From Musicola paradisiaca NCPPB 2511 (GTDB lineage: Bacteria; Pseudomonadota; Gammaproteobacteria; Enterobacterales; Enterobacteriaceae), in the NCBI RefSeq assembly GCF_000400505.1, contig NZ_CM001857.1, positions 1,130,304-1,166,431 on the forward strand: DNA of 36,128 nt. The letters run 5' to 3'. Within the stretch, counting starts at the first letter, position 1; each line of letters starts with the position of its first letter. Shown here piece after piece: positions 8,524 through 17,095 of the stretch. The notes beneath the pieces were generated by a model that made no database searches, had not been told where the DNA came from, and saw nothing but the letters and a program-made list of their open reading frames with translations. The translations under genes were made by a program, and so were the position numbers.

Positions 8524-9711
8524 TTAAGACTTGGCGGGTTGCTGCTGGGATGCCTGCCCGTTCCCAGAGGTGACTTCCTGGGCTTTTACCTGTGCGCCGG
8601 GTCGAATTTTCTGCAGACCGGTCACAATGACCTTATCGCCAGCTTTTACGCCAGACGTTACCAGCCACTTGTCGCCAATCGCCTGGGTGGTGACAACCGG
8701 GCGAATTTCAACTTTGTCGCCTTCTCCTACAACCATCACGGTCGCGTCGCCGCGTGGGGTTCTATTAACGCCTTGTTGCGGAACCAGAAGGGCATTGTTA
8801 TCTACCCCGGCATCCAATTGTGCTCGAACGAACATGCCCGGCATCAGCAAATGTTCCGGGTTAGGGAAAATTGCACGCAACGTAATGGAGCCTGTCGTTT
8901 CATCTACCGTGACATCCGAGAATTGCAGCGTACCTTGCTGGCCGAACTGCATACCGTTATCCAGGAGTAGACGCACATTGGCTTTCCCGTTGCTTTGCTG
9001 CAGTTTGCCGCTCTCCAGCTCTTTTTTCAGTTTCAGAAAATCATTGGTGGATTGGGTGACATCCACATAAATGGGATCTAACTGCTGAATGGTGGTCAGC
9101 GCTGCACTTTGGGCATTGGAAACCAACGCGCCTTCGGTCACTGTCGATTTGCCGATGCGGCCGGAAATCGGCGCCGTTACACGGGTATAGGCCAGATTAA
9201 TACGGGCAGTATCCAGCGATGCCTTGGCTGATTCGACGGACGCATCCGCCTGGCGTGCTGTGGCGACGGCCTGATCGTAATCTTGCTTACTGACGTAATT
9301 GGTGCCAACCAACGGTTTGTAGCGGTTGACGGTAAGACGTGCGATTTCTGCGCTGGCTTCGGATTGTGCCAAAGCGGCTTTGGCACTGTTGTATTGTGCC
9401 TGATACGTTGCGGGATCGATCTGATACAGTGATGAGCCAGCCTGAACGTCACTGCCTTCGATGAAGTTTCGTTTCAGGATGATACCGTTGACTTGAGGGC
9501 GAACCTCAGCAATACGGTAAGCGCTTGTTCGTCCTGGGAGGTCTGTAATAATAGTAAGCGGTTGCGTTTTTAATGTGACAACGCCGACTTCAGGCAACCC
9601 ACCGCCTGGATGAGCGCCTTGTTGCGCACCATTATCACATCCCGTGAGCACCAGGCCGCCAGAAAGCATCAGCATTGCCGCCAGAGGCGTAAGCCTTCTG
9701 TTTTTATTCAT
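8524..9711 (-). CDS. acrA: AcrA, periplasmic adaptor lipoprotein of the AcrAB-TolC pump
   Basis: AcrA is the membrane-fusion protein that bridges AcrB and the outer-membrane channel TolC. The 395-residue product (397 in E. coli) has a signal peptide with lipobox VLTGC, acylated at C25. A lipoyl/barrel-sandwich segment (about 55-100) is followed by an alpha-helical hairpin rich in Ala and Gln (about 100-170), the second half of the lipoyl domain (TRVTAPISGRIGKSTVTEGALV), a beta-barrel, and the membrane-proximal domain (about 300-375). It is the first gene of acrAB and faces acrR across a 142-bp regulatory region with a palindromic AcrR operator. Confidence 0.98.
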   Translation of the reverse strand: MNKNRRLTPLAAMLMLSGGLVLTGCDNGAQQGAHPGGGLPEVGVVTLKTQPLTIITDLPGRTSAYRIAEVRPQVNGIILKRNFIEGSDVQAGSSLYQIDPATYQAQYNSAKAALAQSEASAEIARLTVNRYKPLVGTNYVSKQDYDQAVATARQADASVESAKASLDTARINLAYTRVTAPISGRIGKSTVTEGALVSNAQSAALTTIQQLDPIYVDVTQSTNDFLKLKKELESGKLQQSNGKANVRLLLDNGMQFGQQGTLQFSDVTVDETTGSITLRAIFPNPEHLLMPGMFVRAQLDAGVDNNALLVPQQGVNRTPRGDATVMVVGEGDKVEIRPVVTTQAIGDKWLVTSGVKAGDKVIVTGLQKIRPGAQVKAQEVTSGNGQASQQQPAKS

Positions 9712-9801
9712 AGATAAACCCCAAGTGTCCGATGTTTAATTGACCAATGGATCACAAGCCTTAAAACCCATTGCTGCGATAATTTTGTTCTCATGCTATG
9801 T

Positions 9802-9825
9802 TACATACATTCGTGAATGTATGTA
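9802..9825. promoter_or_regulatory. AcrR operator, 24-bp palindrome between acrA and acrR
   Basis: The arms TACATACATT (9802-9811) and GAATGTATGTA (9815-9825) form a near-perfect palindrome that differs by one central base from the E. coli AcrR operator as I recall it. It sits 28 bp before the acrR ATG and 90 bp before acrA, so AcrR bound here should repress both directions. Confidence 0.88.
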
Positions 9826-9853
9826 AGTCACTCTACTCTTTCAAAACAACACC

Positions 9854-10492
9854 ATGGCACGAAAAACCAAACAGCAGGCGCAGGAAACCCGACACCAGAT
9901 TATGGACGCTGCTTTACGTCTTTTTTCTGAAAACGGGGTTTCCTCTACATCATTGTCTGATATTGCAACGGCAGCCGGAGTGACTCGTGGTGCTATTTAC
10001 TGGCACTTCAAAAACAAAGCCGAACTTTTTGATGAGATTTGGGCAAGAACCGAATCAAAGATTGCTGTTTTTGAAGCAGAGTATCAGTCAAAATTTCCTG
10101 ATGATCCACTGCATGTATTACGAGAGTTACTGATTTACATTCTGGAATTGTCCAAGTTGGATGACGAATGGCGTTCCATGATGGAAATCATTTTTCATAA
10201 GTGCGAGTTTGTTGGGGAGATGCTGCCGATACTCAATGGCCGCAGGGAACTTTATCGTGACTGCTATGGCAAAATCGAAGCGTCTTTGCAGCGATGTCGA
10301 GGGCCGGGAATGTTGCCGGAGAATCTCGATGTGCGTCGTGCTGCGATCGTGCTGCATGCTTATGTCACTGGCATAATGGAAAACTGGCTGTTTAAGCCCA
10401 ATCTGTTTGATTTAAAAGACGAAACACCATTTTTGGTCGATGGTGTTATTTATATGTTGCAGCATTGTCCGTCGATGCGTTTGCCTGACTGA
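9854..10492 (+). CDS. acrR: AcrR, TetR-family repressor of acrAB
   Basis: AcrR is a homodimeric TetR-family repressor that releases DNA when it binds pump substrates. The 212-residue product (215 in E. coli) has the N-terminal TetR helix-turn-helix: ARKTKQQAQETRHQIMDAAL, then FSENGVSSTSLSDIATAAG and the recognition helix VTRGAIYWHFKNKAELF (about residues 10-57). The ligand-binding helical domain follows and ends in HCPSMRLPD. It is divergent from acrAB and the palindromic operator lies just upstream, implying autoregulation as well as acrAB control. Confidence 0.97.
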   Translation: MARKTKQQAQETRHQIMDAALRLFSENGVSSTSLSDIATAAGVTRGAIYWHFKNKAELFDEIWARTESKIAVFEAEYQSKFPDDPLHVLRELLIYILELSKLDDEWRSMMEIIFHKCEFVGEMLPILNGRRELYRDCYGKIEASLQRCRGPGMLPENLDVRRAAIVLHAYVTGIMENWLFKPNLFDLKDETPFLVDGVIYMLQHCPSMRLPD

Positions 10493-10652
10493 TCTTACTC
10501 TTCCTGATTATCACCTGTGTTTGCCCCAATATGACGGTTTGGGATTTATCTCAAATCGCGCGCGCCGTTCCGTAGGGCGCTTTCTCGCCGGCGCTCACGT
10601 AGGCCTGGTGCCGTCGCTGAGTAGTAAAACCAGGCGAAGGGGAGTGAACATC

Positions 10653-10703
10653 ATGTTAAAAATGAGGCGATGTCCTGGGGATGATTCGCATACCTCGCTA
10701 TGA
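10653..10703 (+). CDS. Possible 16-residue small ORF upstream of mscK
   Basis: ATGTTAAAAATGAGG... encodes MLKMRRCPGDDSHTSL and stops 46 bp before mscK. A strong Shine-Dalgarno-like AAGGGGAG lies at 10637-10644, 8 nt before the ATG, better than the one in front of mscK itself. It could be a leader peptide or simply a chance frame. No family is recognised. Confidence is low because 16 codons carry little statistical weight. Confidence 0.2.
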   Translation: MLKMRRCPGDDSHTSL

Positions 10704-10749
10704 TCATCCGTGTTAAACTGCGCCATCTTCGTTAATCTGATGATGAATT

Positions 10750-13700
10750 ATGAGTCGCCGGTCAGCTGTTTATCCTTTTTTACCTTTCTTCCCCACTTTT
10801 CGTTTGCCTGTTGATGTATTGCATCGTGTTCTGCTGTTGTTTATCGTCGCGCTGAGCCTGACATGTCCCATGGCGACATCTTTCGCCGCGGCCGGCGACG
10901 TACCGACTCGGGCGGACATTCAGGGCCGTCTGGATACGTTGAACAAACAAAAGAATCCTACCTCCGCCGATAAGCTGACCCAGCAGGATTTATCCCAGAC
11001 GCTGGATTTGCTGGACGCTATCGATCGGGTTAAACAGGAAACCAACCAGCTTCGCCAACAGGCGGCACAGGCGCCGGCAAAGCTTAAGCAAGTTAATGAG
11101 GATCTGGTGTCGATGACGGGGGCCGCGCCGACGTCATCGCAGTCGCTGGATTCGCTGCCGCTCAAACAACTGGAAGCCCGACTGAACTCCACACTGGACG
11201 ATCTGCAGTCCGCGCAGGAAAACCTGTCGACATACAACAGCCAGCTTATTTCCCTGCAAACCCAGCCGGAAAGAGTACAAAGCGCGTTGTATGCCGCGTC
11301 CCAACGCAGCCAACAGATTCGTAATCAACTCAATGGGATCGAACCCAACCGGGAGCCTTTGCGTCCTAGCCAGCAGACATTGCTGCAGACGGAGCAGGTG
11401 CTGGTCGGTTTGCAAATGGAGCAACAGCGTAAAAGCCTGGAAGTGAATACGACGCTGCAGGATCTGTTGCAGAAGCAGCGGGACTATACCGCAGCGCAGA
11501 TCAGCCAGTTGGAACATATGGTGCAGACGCTGCAAGGCGTCATCAATAACAAACGTCTGACCCTGTCGGAAAAAACCGCCAAGGAAGCGCAGAACTCTGA
11601 TGAATTGCAGCGGATCCAGGAAAACCCGCTGGTCAAAGCGGAAATGGATGTGAACCATCAGCTCAGCCAACGCCTGATTAAGGCGACGGAAGCCGGGAAT
11701 ACGTTGGTGCAGGAAAGTATTCAGGTGAAAAATTGGCTGGATCGTGCGACGCAGTCGGAGCGCAATCTGAAAGAGCAAATTACGGTGTTGAAAGGCAGTT
11801 TGCTGCTGTCGCGTATTTTGTATCAGCAGCAACAAAATCTGCCGTCGGCCGATTTGCTCAGCGACATGAGTGAGCAGATAGCCGATTTACGCCTTGAGCA
11901 GTTCACTATCAATGAGCAGCGGGATTTGTTGTTCCGGGGGGATGAATATATCCAGCAACTATTGGCCCGCAATAGTAATGTGCAGGTTAATGAAGAAGTC
12001 ACCGATGCGTTGACGCAGATTCTGGATATGCGCCGCGAGTTGTTGGATCAGCTGAATAAACAGCTTGGTAATCAGTTGATGTTGGCGATCAATCTGCAAA
12101 TTAGCCGTCAACAGTTGATGAGCGTTAATACGTCATTACAGCGAACGCTGACGCAACAGATTTTTTGGGTGAGCAGCAATAAACCGATGGACTGGAGCTG
12201 GCTGAAAGACTGGCCATCGGCCGCGAAGCAACAGTTCAAGACGTTTCACCTCAGCATCAAGGCGGAGCAACTGTGGCAAGGGCTGGTGTCTTCCTTAGTG
12301 TTCATCATCCCTGCGCTGCTGGTCGTCGGGGGGCTTTACTGGCGACGAAAAACAATTGATGGGTATATGGCGAAACTGGCCGGCGACGTCGGGCAGCTTA
12401 AGCGCGACAGCCAGTTACACACGCCGCAGACCATCCTGCTGGTGATGCTGCGTACATTGCCGGGCGCGTTGGTGATCCTGTGTCTGGGCATTTGGCTGCA
12501 GTGCACCGACAGTCAAATCAGCAGCTTTGCCTGGCAACTGAGCCAGAATCTGGCGTTGTTCTGGTTGGTATTTGGTCTGGCATGGTTCAGCCTGAGCCCT
12601 GGCGGATTGTATGAACGTCATTTCGATGTTCCCATTTCCCGTTGTTCTCATTACCGCCGTCAGACGCTGCGCCTGGGGGGCGCGTTGTTGCCGCTGATGT
12701 TCTGGGCCGTGTTGGGGGATAAAGCGCCGCAGTATCTGGTCGGAGATGTCATCGGCCAGACTGTCGTGGCGTGTAATCTGCTGTTGCTGACGATTCTGGT
12801 GTTCCCGATATGCCGTGATAGCTGGCGCGCTAAAGATCACCATACGGCTCGGTTGATGGTGGTGACGGTGCTGGCAGCCATGCCGCTGTTTCTGATCGGA
12901 TTGATGCTCAGTGGGTACTTTTATACGACGCTGCGCCTGTCCAGTCGTTGGACCAACAGCCTTTACCTGCTGATTGTCTGGAATATCGTGTATTTGACGA
13001 CGTTCCGCGGGTTAAGCGTCGCGGCCCGGCGTTTGGCTTACCGCCGCGCTATCGCTCGACGCCAGAATATGGTGAAAGAGGGGGCGGAAGGCAGCGAGCC
13101 GGTGCCGGACGCGCCGATGGCGTTGGAGGAAATCAGCCAACAGTCGTTACGACTGGCGACGCTGGCTCTGTTGCTGATTTTTTCGGGCGCACTTTATTGG
13201 ATCTGGGCCGATCTGGTCACGGTATTCTCTTATCTCGACAGCGTTACGCTGTGGCATTACACCGTAGCGGGTGCCAATGGCACCGTGCTGCAGCCTGTAA
13301 CGCTGAACAATGTGCTGGTGGCGCTGGTGATTGGCGTGGTTGCCTATATCATGACCCGCAACCTGCCTGGTTTGCTTGAAGTATTGGTACTCTCGCGGCT
13401 GCAATTGCGGCAGGGAACCTCATACGCCATCACGACGATTCTGACCTACTTGATTACCGCGGTGGGCGCCGTGTCGTCCCTCAGTTCGCTCGGTGTTTCG
13501 TGGGATAAACTGCAATGGTTGGTCGCCGCGTTGTCCGTGGGGTTAGGCTTCGGTTTGCAGGAGATTTTCGCCAACTTTGTTTCCGGCCTGATTATTCTGT
13601 TCGAAAGACCGGTGCGTATTGGCGACACCATTACCATCGGGTCGTTTTCGGGTTCAGTCAGTAAAATCCGGATTCGCGCCACCACGATTACCGATTTTGA

Positions 13701-14136
13701 CCGAAAAGAAGTCATTATTCCGAACAAGGCATTCGTGACTGAGCGCCTGATTAACTGGTCGCTGTCGGATACCATCACCCGCGTATTGATTCGTATCGGC
13801 GTGGCCTATGGTTCCGATCTGGACAAAGTGAAAGAGGTTCTGTTGCAGGCGGCGCGCGAAAACTCACGTGTGATGACGGATCCGGAGCCACAGGTGTTTT
13901 TCCTGGCGTTCGGCGCCAGTTCGCTCGATCATGAATTGCGTCTGTATGTGCGGGAACTGCGAGACCGTAGTTATACCGTGGATGAACTCAACCGCACGAT
14001 CGATCGCCTCTGCCGCGAAAACGGGATTGATATCGCCTTCAATCAACTGGAAGTGTACCTGCATAATTCACAAGGTAGCGAAGTAAAAGAAGTGTCGCGC
14101 GTGTTGGCGCAGGATGCGCCAGATAAACCGGAATAA
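10750..14136 (+). CDS. mscK: MscK, potassium-dependent mechanosensitive channel
   Basis: MscK (KefA) opens under membrane tension to release solutes during hypo-osmotic shock, and its gating depends on external K+. The 1128-residue product matches E. coli length (1120). A hydrophobic signal peptide (about 20-47, ending SFAAAGD) is followed by a large periplasmic region of about 430 residues, rich in Gln/Leu and predicted coiled coil. Several membrane segments follow from about 515 on. The last third is the MscS-like pore and beta domain: LSVGLGFGLQEIFANFVSG, then FERPVRIGDTITIGSFSGSVSKIRIRATTI. The stop is followed by a hairpin shared with the convergent priC-rsmS operon. In E. coli the gene also lies between acrR and priC. 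Confidence 0.96.
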   Translation: MSRRSAVYPFLPFFPTFRLPVDVLHRVLLLFIVALSLTCPMATSFAAAGDVPTRADIQGRLDTLNKQKNPTSADKLTQQDLSQTLDLLDAIDRVKQETNQLRQQAAQAPAKLKQVNEDLVSMTGAAPTSSQSLDSLPLKQLEARLNSTLDDLQSAQENLSTYNSQLISLQTQPERVQSALYAASQRSQQIRNQLNGIEPNREPLRPSQQTLLQTEQVLVGLQMEQQRKSLEVNTTLQDLLQKQRDYTAAQISQLEHMVQTLQGVINNKRLTLSEKTAKEAQNSDELQRIQENPLVKAEMDVNHQLSQRLIKATEAGNTLVQESIQVKNWLDRATQSERNLKEQITVLKGSLLLSRILYQQQQNLPSADLLSDMSEQIADLRLEQFTINEQRDLLFRGDEYIQQLLARNSNVQVNEEVTDALTQILDMRRELLDQLNKQLGNQLMLAINLQISRQQLMSVNTSLQRTLTQQIFWVSSNKPMDWSWLKDWPSAAKQQFKTFHLSIKAEQLWQGLVSSLVFIIPALLVVGGLYWRRKTIDGYMAKLAGDVGQLKRDSQLHTPQTILLVMLRTLPGALVILCLGIWLQCTDSQISSFAWQLSQNLALFWLVFGLAWFSLSPGGLYERHFDVPISRCSHYRRQTLRLGGALLPLMFWAVLGDKAPQYLVGDVIGQTVVACNLLLLTILVFPICRDSWRAKDHHTARLMVVTVLAAMPLFLIGLMLSGYFYTTLRLSSRWTNSLYLLIVWNIVYLTTFRGLSVAARRLAYRRAIARRQNMVKEGAEGSEPVPDAPMALEEISQQSLRLATLALLLIFSGALYWIWADLVTVFSYLDSVTLWHYTVAGANGTVLQPVTLNNVLVALVIGVVAYIMTRNLPGLLEVLVLSRLQLRQGTSYAITTILTYLITAVGAVSSLSSLGVSWDKLQWLVAALSVGLGFGLQEIFANFVSGLIILFERPVRIGDTITIGSFSGSVSKIRIRATTITDFDRKEVIIPNKAFVTERLINWSLSDTITRVLIRIGVAYGSDLDKVKEVLLQAARENSRVMTDPEPQVFFLAFGASSLDHELRLYVRELRDRSYTVDELNRTIDRLCRENGIDIAFNQLEVYLHNSQGSEVKEVSRVLAQDAPDKPE

Positions 14137-14149
14137 GGCTCATGCTCAT

Positions 14150-14177
14150 GGCCGGAACAGCGAGTGTTGTTCCGGCC
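14150..14177. terminator. Hairpin between convergent mscK and rsmS
   Basis: GGCCGGAACA (14150-14159) and TGTTCCGGCC (14168-14177) are perfect 10-bp arms with an 8-nt loop. T-runs on either side are short, so it is probably a weak bidirectional terminator. Confidence 0.6.
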
Positions 14178-14182
14178 TTGTA

Positions 14183-14347
14183 CTAAGCATCCGACGTGGT
14201 TGGTGTTTGGCGAAGTTTTTTCTGATAGTCCAACCGGATAATTTCCAGTGCCGCCAGCACGACCGCCGGTTCTATCCGGTTGTCCTCCAACAGCATAATC
14301 AGGTCTACCGCCAGTTTGACTTCCGGGGGTTCGTCTTTCAGAGGCAT
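14183..14347 (-). CDS. rsmS: RsmS/YbaM, small pleiotropic regulatory protein
   Basis: The 54-residue product reads [20 protein letters not shown], then [20 protein letters not shown] and [14 protein letters not shown]. This aligns with E. coli YbaM ([20 protein letters not shown]...VLRALDIVKRDYEKKL), a single helical domain. RsmS was named in Pectobacterium, where it affects virulence-factor and antibiotic regulation; the mechanism is unclear. The start is fixed by GAGGAG 8 nt upstream of the ATG. It lies 24 bp behind priC on the same strand, so the two are probably co-transcribed, as in E. coli. Confidence 0.93.
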   Translation of the reverse strand: [54 protein letters not shown]

Positions 14348-14371
14348 AGGATGGCTCCTCGCGTTACGTCG

Positions 14372-14908
14372 TTATGACAGGCCGTGTTCCTGCCGTTCTA
14401 TCTGGCGTTCCAGCCGTTTCAACGCCTGACGGCAGCGTTGCAGGCGTCCTTCAAGCGCAGCCAATTCCCTCTGTAGTCGCTGTTGTTCATCCAGTTGGGT
14501 TTGTGCGGCGAGCAGACTTTCCCGATCCTGCACCATGGCCAGTAGTCGCCGTTCATATCCCTGATATTCCGCTAATTTTTGATACAAATCTGCTGATTCG
14601 GCATGTACGGGTTCACGCTCTCGCAGCGCCTGAGTCGCCAATTCCCGTTGCAATGCGGTGATTTGAGCCAGCAACTTCTCCGCCAGAAACGCGACGCGCT
14701 CATGGTTTTGGTCTTGTACATACAACGCTAAGTATTGGTAGTTCTGTCGTATTTCGTCCAGATAGTGGCGCAACCGTGTGTCGTGGCCACCGAACAACTG
14801 GCGATCAAAGCGGGATGAACGCGCCTGTTGTTCGGCGATCGGTGCGATTTCCCGGGCCAGCGTTTCGATCTGGCGATGAAGCGCCGCCAGCAGAGCCTGC
14901 GTGTTCAT
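14372..14908 (-). CDS. priC: PriC, primosomal replication protein N''
   Basis: PriC recognises stalled forks and loads DnaB with DnaC in the PriC-Rep restart pathway. The 178-residue product (175 in E. coli) is almost entirely alpha-helical and rich in Gln, Arg and Leu, as expected. The segment SSRFDRQLFGGHDTRLRHYLDEI and the following NYQYLALYVQDQNHERVAFLAEKLLAQI are typical of the family. It is followed by rsmS (24 bp) and preceded, 40 bp upstream, by the end of miaE on the same strand. miaE-priC-rsmS could therefore be one transcription unit. Confidence 0.95.
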   Translation of the reverse strand: MNTQALLAALHRQIETLAREIAPIAEQQARSSRFDRQLFGGHDTRLRHYLDEIRQNYQYLALYVQDQNHERVAFLAEKLLAQITALQRELATQALREREPVHAESADLYQKLAEYQGYERRLLAMVQDRESLLAAQTQLDEQQRLQRELAALEGRLQRCRQALKRLERQIERQEHGLS

Positions 14909-14948
14909 GTGGATGACGCCTCCATCATCGGGCGTTTAGACCGTATAT

Positions 14949-15707
14949 TTACGACGGTCTGCCGCTGTGAAATTTGAAATCAGCATCCGGGCGGGTGATA
15001 AGCTCGGCCTCGGCCGCGGCGAAAAATGCGATGCGCGCGCTGATATCTCTGCCGGCGATCTGTTCCGCCAGCGCCAGATAATCTTGATAGTGGCGGGCTT
15101 CCGAGCGCAATAGCGAGATATAGAATCGTTGCAAATCCTCTTCCAGATAAGGCGCCAGTCTGGCGAACCGTTCGCAGGAACGCGCTTCGATAAAGGCGCC
15201 GATAATCAGTTTATCCACCAGCGCATCAGGTTCATGGGTCGTGATGCATTGTGTCAGCGCTTTGGCATAGCGGCTGGCGGGAACGCTCTGATAAGGAATG
15301 CCGCGCTGTTCCATGATTTCCAGTACCTGATAGAAATGGTGCAGCTCTTCTTTGATAAGCAACACCATTTTATCGATCATATTCTGACTGTAGCTGCAAT
15401 CTGGGCGCGGCGTGAGCTGTTTGGATATGTGACTGGTGGCGCGCAATGACGCCAGCGATCCTGTTTTTTTGTAGGCGAAATCTTCGTAAGGGGAGAGCCA
15501 CTCCGTCAGTTGTCGTCGTCCCTGTTCATCGACTGCATAACGTCGCATCAGAAAGGCGGCGCTTTGTGCCGCTTTCAGTTCGCACAGTAGGTGATCGCGC
15601 AAAAGAATGGGCAGATTTTCGGGGCGTTGCGCTTCCCGAATCCATTCGTCTGGCGTTTCGGTCAATAGAAAATGATGGATGGGCGCGAGAATTGAACAGT
15701 CAAACAT
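14949..15707 (-). CDS. miaE: MiaE, tRNA-(ms2io6A) hydroxylase
   Basis: MiaE is an oxygen-dependent diiron hydroxylase that converts ms2i6A to ms2io6A at position 37 of tRNAs reading U-initial codons. It is present in Salmonella and many enterobacteria but absent from E. coli. The product is 252 residues from the chosen ATG; an upstream TTG at 15758 would add 17 residues that look untranslated. The ferritin-like four-helix core shows Glu/His metal-ligand motifs: LLCELKAAQSA, IKEELHHFYQVLEIM, FIEARSCERFARLAPYL and SEARHYQDYLALA. It is divergent from ybaN, with starts 94 bp apart. No convincing ribosome-binding site is seen at either start, so the exact start is less certain than the identity. 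Confidence 0.93.
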   Translation of the reverse strand: MFDCSILAPIHHFLLTETPDEWIREAQRPENLPILLRDHLLCELKAAQSAAFLMRRYAVDEQGRRQLTEWLSPYEDFAYKKTGSLASLRATSHISKQLTPRPDCSYSQNMIDKMVLLIKEELHHFYQVLEIMEQRGIPYQSVPASRYAKALTQCITTHEPDALVDKLIIGAFIEARSCERFARLAPYLEEDLQRFYISLLRSEARHYQDYLALAEQIAGRDISARIAFFAAAEAELITRPDADFKFHSGRPS

Positions 15708-15800
15708 GGATGTACGGCGGCGGATTGATTGAGTTAACGTGTGGTTATGATACAACAATTCCCAGATGTTGTGAGCAATCGCCGGGCGCGGGAGGATGGC

Positions 15801-16181
15801 ATGTATCGTATGGCATTGATAGTCGTTGGGTGGTTGGCGGTCGCACTGGCAGCACTCGGCGTGGTGCTGCCGTTGTTGCCGACGACCCCTTTTCTGTTGC
15901 TGGCCGCCTGGTGCTTTGCCCGTTCATCGCCGCGGTTTCATTACTGGCTGCTTTACCGATCCTGGTTCGGTGGTTATCTGCGCCACTGGCAGCAGCATCG
16001 TGCGTTGCCGCCCGGCGTGAAAGGAAAAGCAATGGCTGTCGTCATCGTCACGTTTGCGCTCTCTCTGTGGCTGGTGGATATCGTCTGGGTCAGAGGCGTA
16101 TTGTTGGCGATTCTGACGGGATTGCTGGTCTTTATGCTGCGGTTGCCGGTTATTGATCCGACGCAACAAAAAACGCGCTGA
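15801..16181 (+). CDS. ybaN: YbaN, DUF454 inner-membrane protein
   Basis: The 126-residue membrane protein of the YbaN/DUF454 family has unknown function. The start at 15801 is chosen because GGAGG lies 5 nt upstream (15791-15795) and the protein then begins MYRMALIVVGWLAVALAALGV, matching E. coli YbaN (MQRIILIIIGWLAV). A longer frame from 15741 adds 20 unsupported residues. There are predicted membrane segments near residues 4-24 and 80-118. The conserved cytoplasmic-looking part is PLLPTTPFLLLAAWCFARSSPRFHYWLL. In E. coli it lies between priC and apt; here miaE is between priC and ybaN. Confidence 0.93.
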   Translation: MYRMALIVVGWLAVALAALGVVLPLLPTTPFLLLAAWCFARSSPRFHYWLLYRSWFGGYLRHWQQHRALPPGVKGKAMAVVIVTFALSLWLVDIVWVRGVLLAILTGLLVFMLRLPVIDPTQQKTR

Positions 16182-16472
16182 CGATGGTGGGCTGGTTGCA
16201 TTTGGCGGTCAGTTTGACTAGATTTGAGCGTTTTCGTGCGCAGGCCGCGATGTTGCCTTTTCCGCAGACGGTCTCGCCGACCACGGGAATGAAGTATGTC
16301 TGAAGGGAAAAGCGGGGGGCGATTTTTCGTCAACAGAGATTGTCCCGCAACGCCTCGGGCATAACGTCGCTTTTCATTGACCGGCCAACCGGGCGTGCGG
16401 TGACTGCTATAGGGTATATGGCAGCCGCGGCCGGCACTTCAGTAAACAGAAAGTTTTATCGGGCACAAGATT

Positions 16473-17021
16473 ATGACCGCAACTCAGCAGCCAGAATTGA
16501 TTAAAAACAGTATCAAAAGCATTCCCGACTATCCGAAGCCGGGCATACTGTTCCGTGATGTCACCAGCCTGCTGGAAAACCCTCAAGCATATTCGACAAG
16601 CATCGACATGCTGGTGAATCGCTATCGTAGCGCAGGTATTACCAAAGTCGTCGGTACCGAAGCGCGTGGTTTCCTGTTCGGCGCGCCGGTGGCGCTGGCG
16701 CTGGGCGTCGGTTTTGTCCCCGTGCGTAAACCCGGCAAACTGCCGCGCCAGACCATCAGTGAAAGTTATGAACTGGAATATGGCACCGATACGCTGGAAA
16801 TTCACGCCGATGCGATTACCACAGGCGATAAGGTACTGGTCGTGGATGATCTGCTGGCGACCGGCGGTACGGTAGAAGCCACGGTAAAACTGATCCGCCG
16901 TCTGGGCGGCGAAGTGGCGGATGCCGCCTTCATTATTAATCTGTGCGACCTCGGCGGTCAGCAGCGCCTGGAAAACGTAGGTGTGGCCTGTTACAGCCTG
17001 GTCGACTTCCCCGGCCATTAA
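16473..17021 (+). CDS. apt: Adenine phosphoribosyltransferase
   Basis: Apt makes AMP and pyrophosphate from adenine and PRPP in purine salvage, in the cytoplasm. The product is 182 residues (183 in E. coli). The type I phosphoribosyltransferase PRPP loop is [20 protein letters not shown], the N-terminal hood region is [21 protein letters not shown], and [18 protein letters not shown] covers the substrate and flexible-loop region. The 290 bp upstream has no gene and should contain the promoter. A hairpin lies between apt and dnaX. Confidence 0.97.
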   Translation: MTATQQPELIKNSIKSIPDYPKPGILFRDVTSLLENPQAYSTSIDMLVNRYRSAGITKVVGTEARGFLFGAPVALALGVGFVPVRKPGKLPRQTISESYELEYGTDTLEIHADAITTGDKVLVVDDLLATGGTVEATVKLIRRLGGEVADAAFIINLCDLGGQQRLENVGVACYSLVDFPGH

Positions 17022-17027
17022 TGACGG

Positions 17028-17056
17028 CAGTCTCGCCGATGGCGGCGAGACTGTGT
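17028..17056 (+). terminator. Hairpin between apt and dnaX
   Basis: CAGTCTCGCC (17028-17037) and GGCGAGACTG (17044-17053) form perfect 10-bp arms with a 6-nt loop, followed only by TGTT. This suggests a weak terminator or attenuator upstream of dnaX. Confidence 0.55.
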
Positions 17057-17095
17057 TAGCATCACTTCCTTAATTACTCAACTGCCGCGGTATCG

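Noticed and set aside
15708-15758. N-terminal extension of miaE from TTG
   Set aside because: The extra 17 residues (LYHNHTLTQS...) are not family-like and the ATG at 15707 fits the usual MiaE start.
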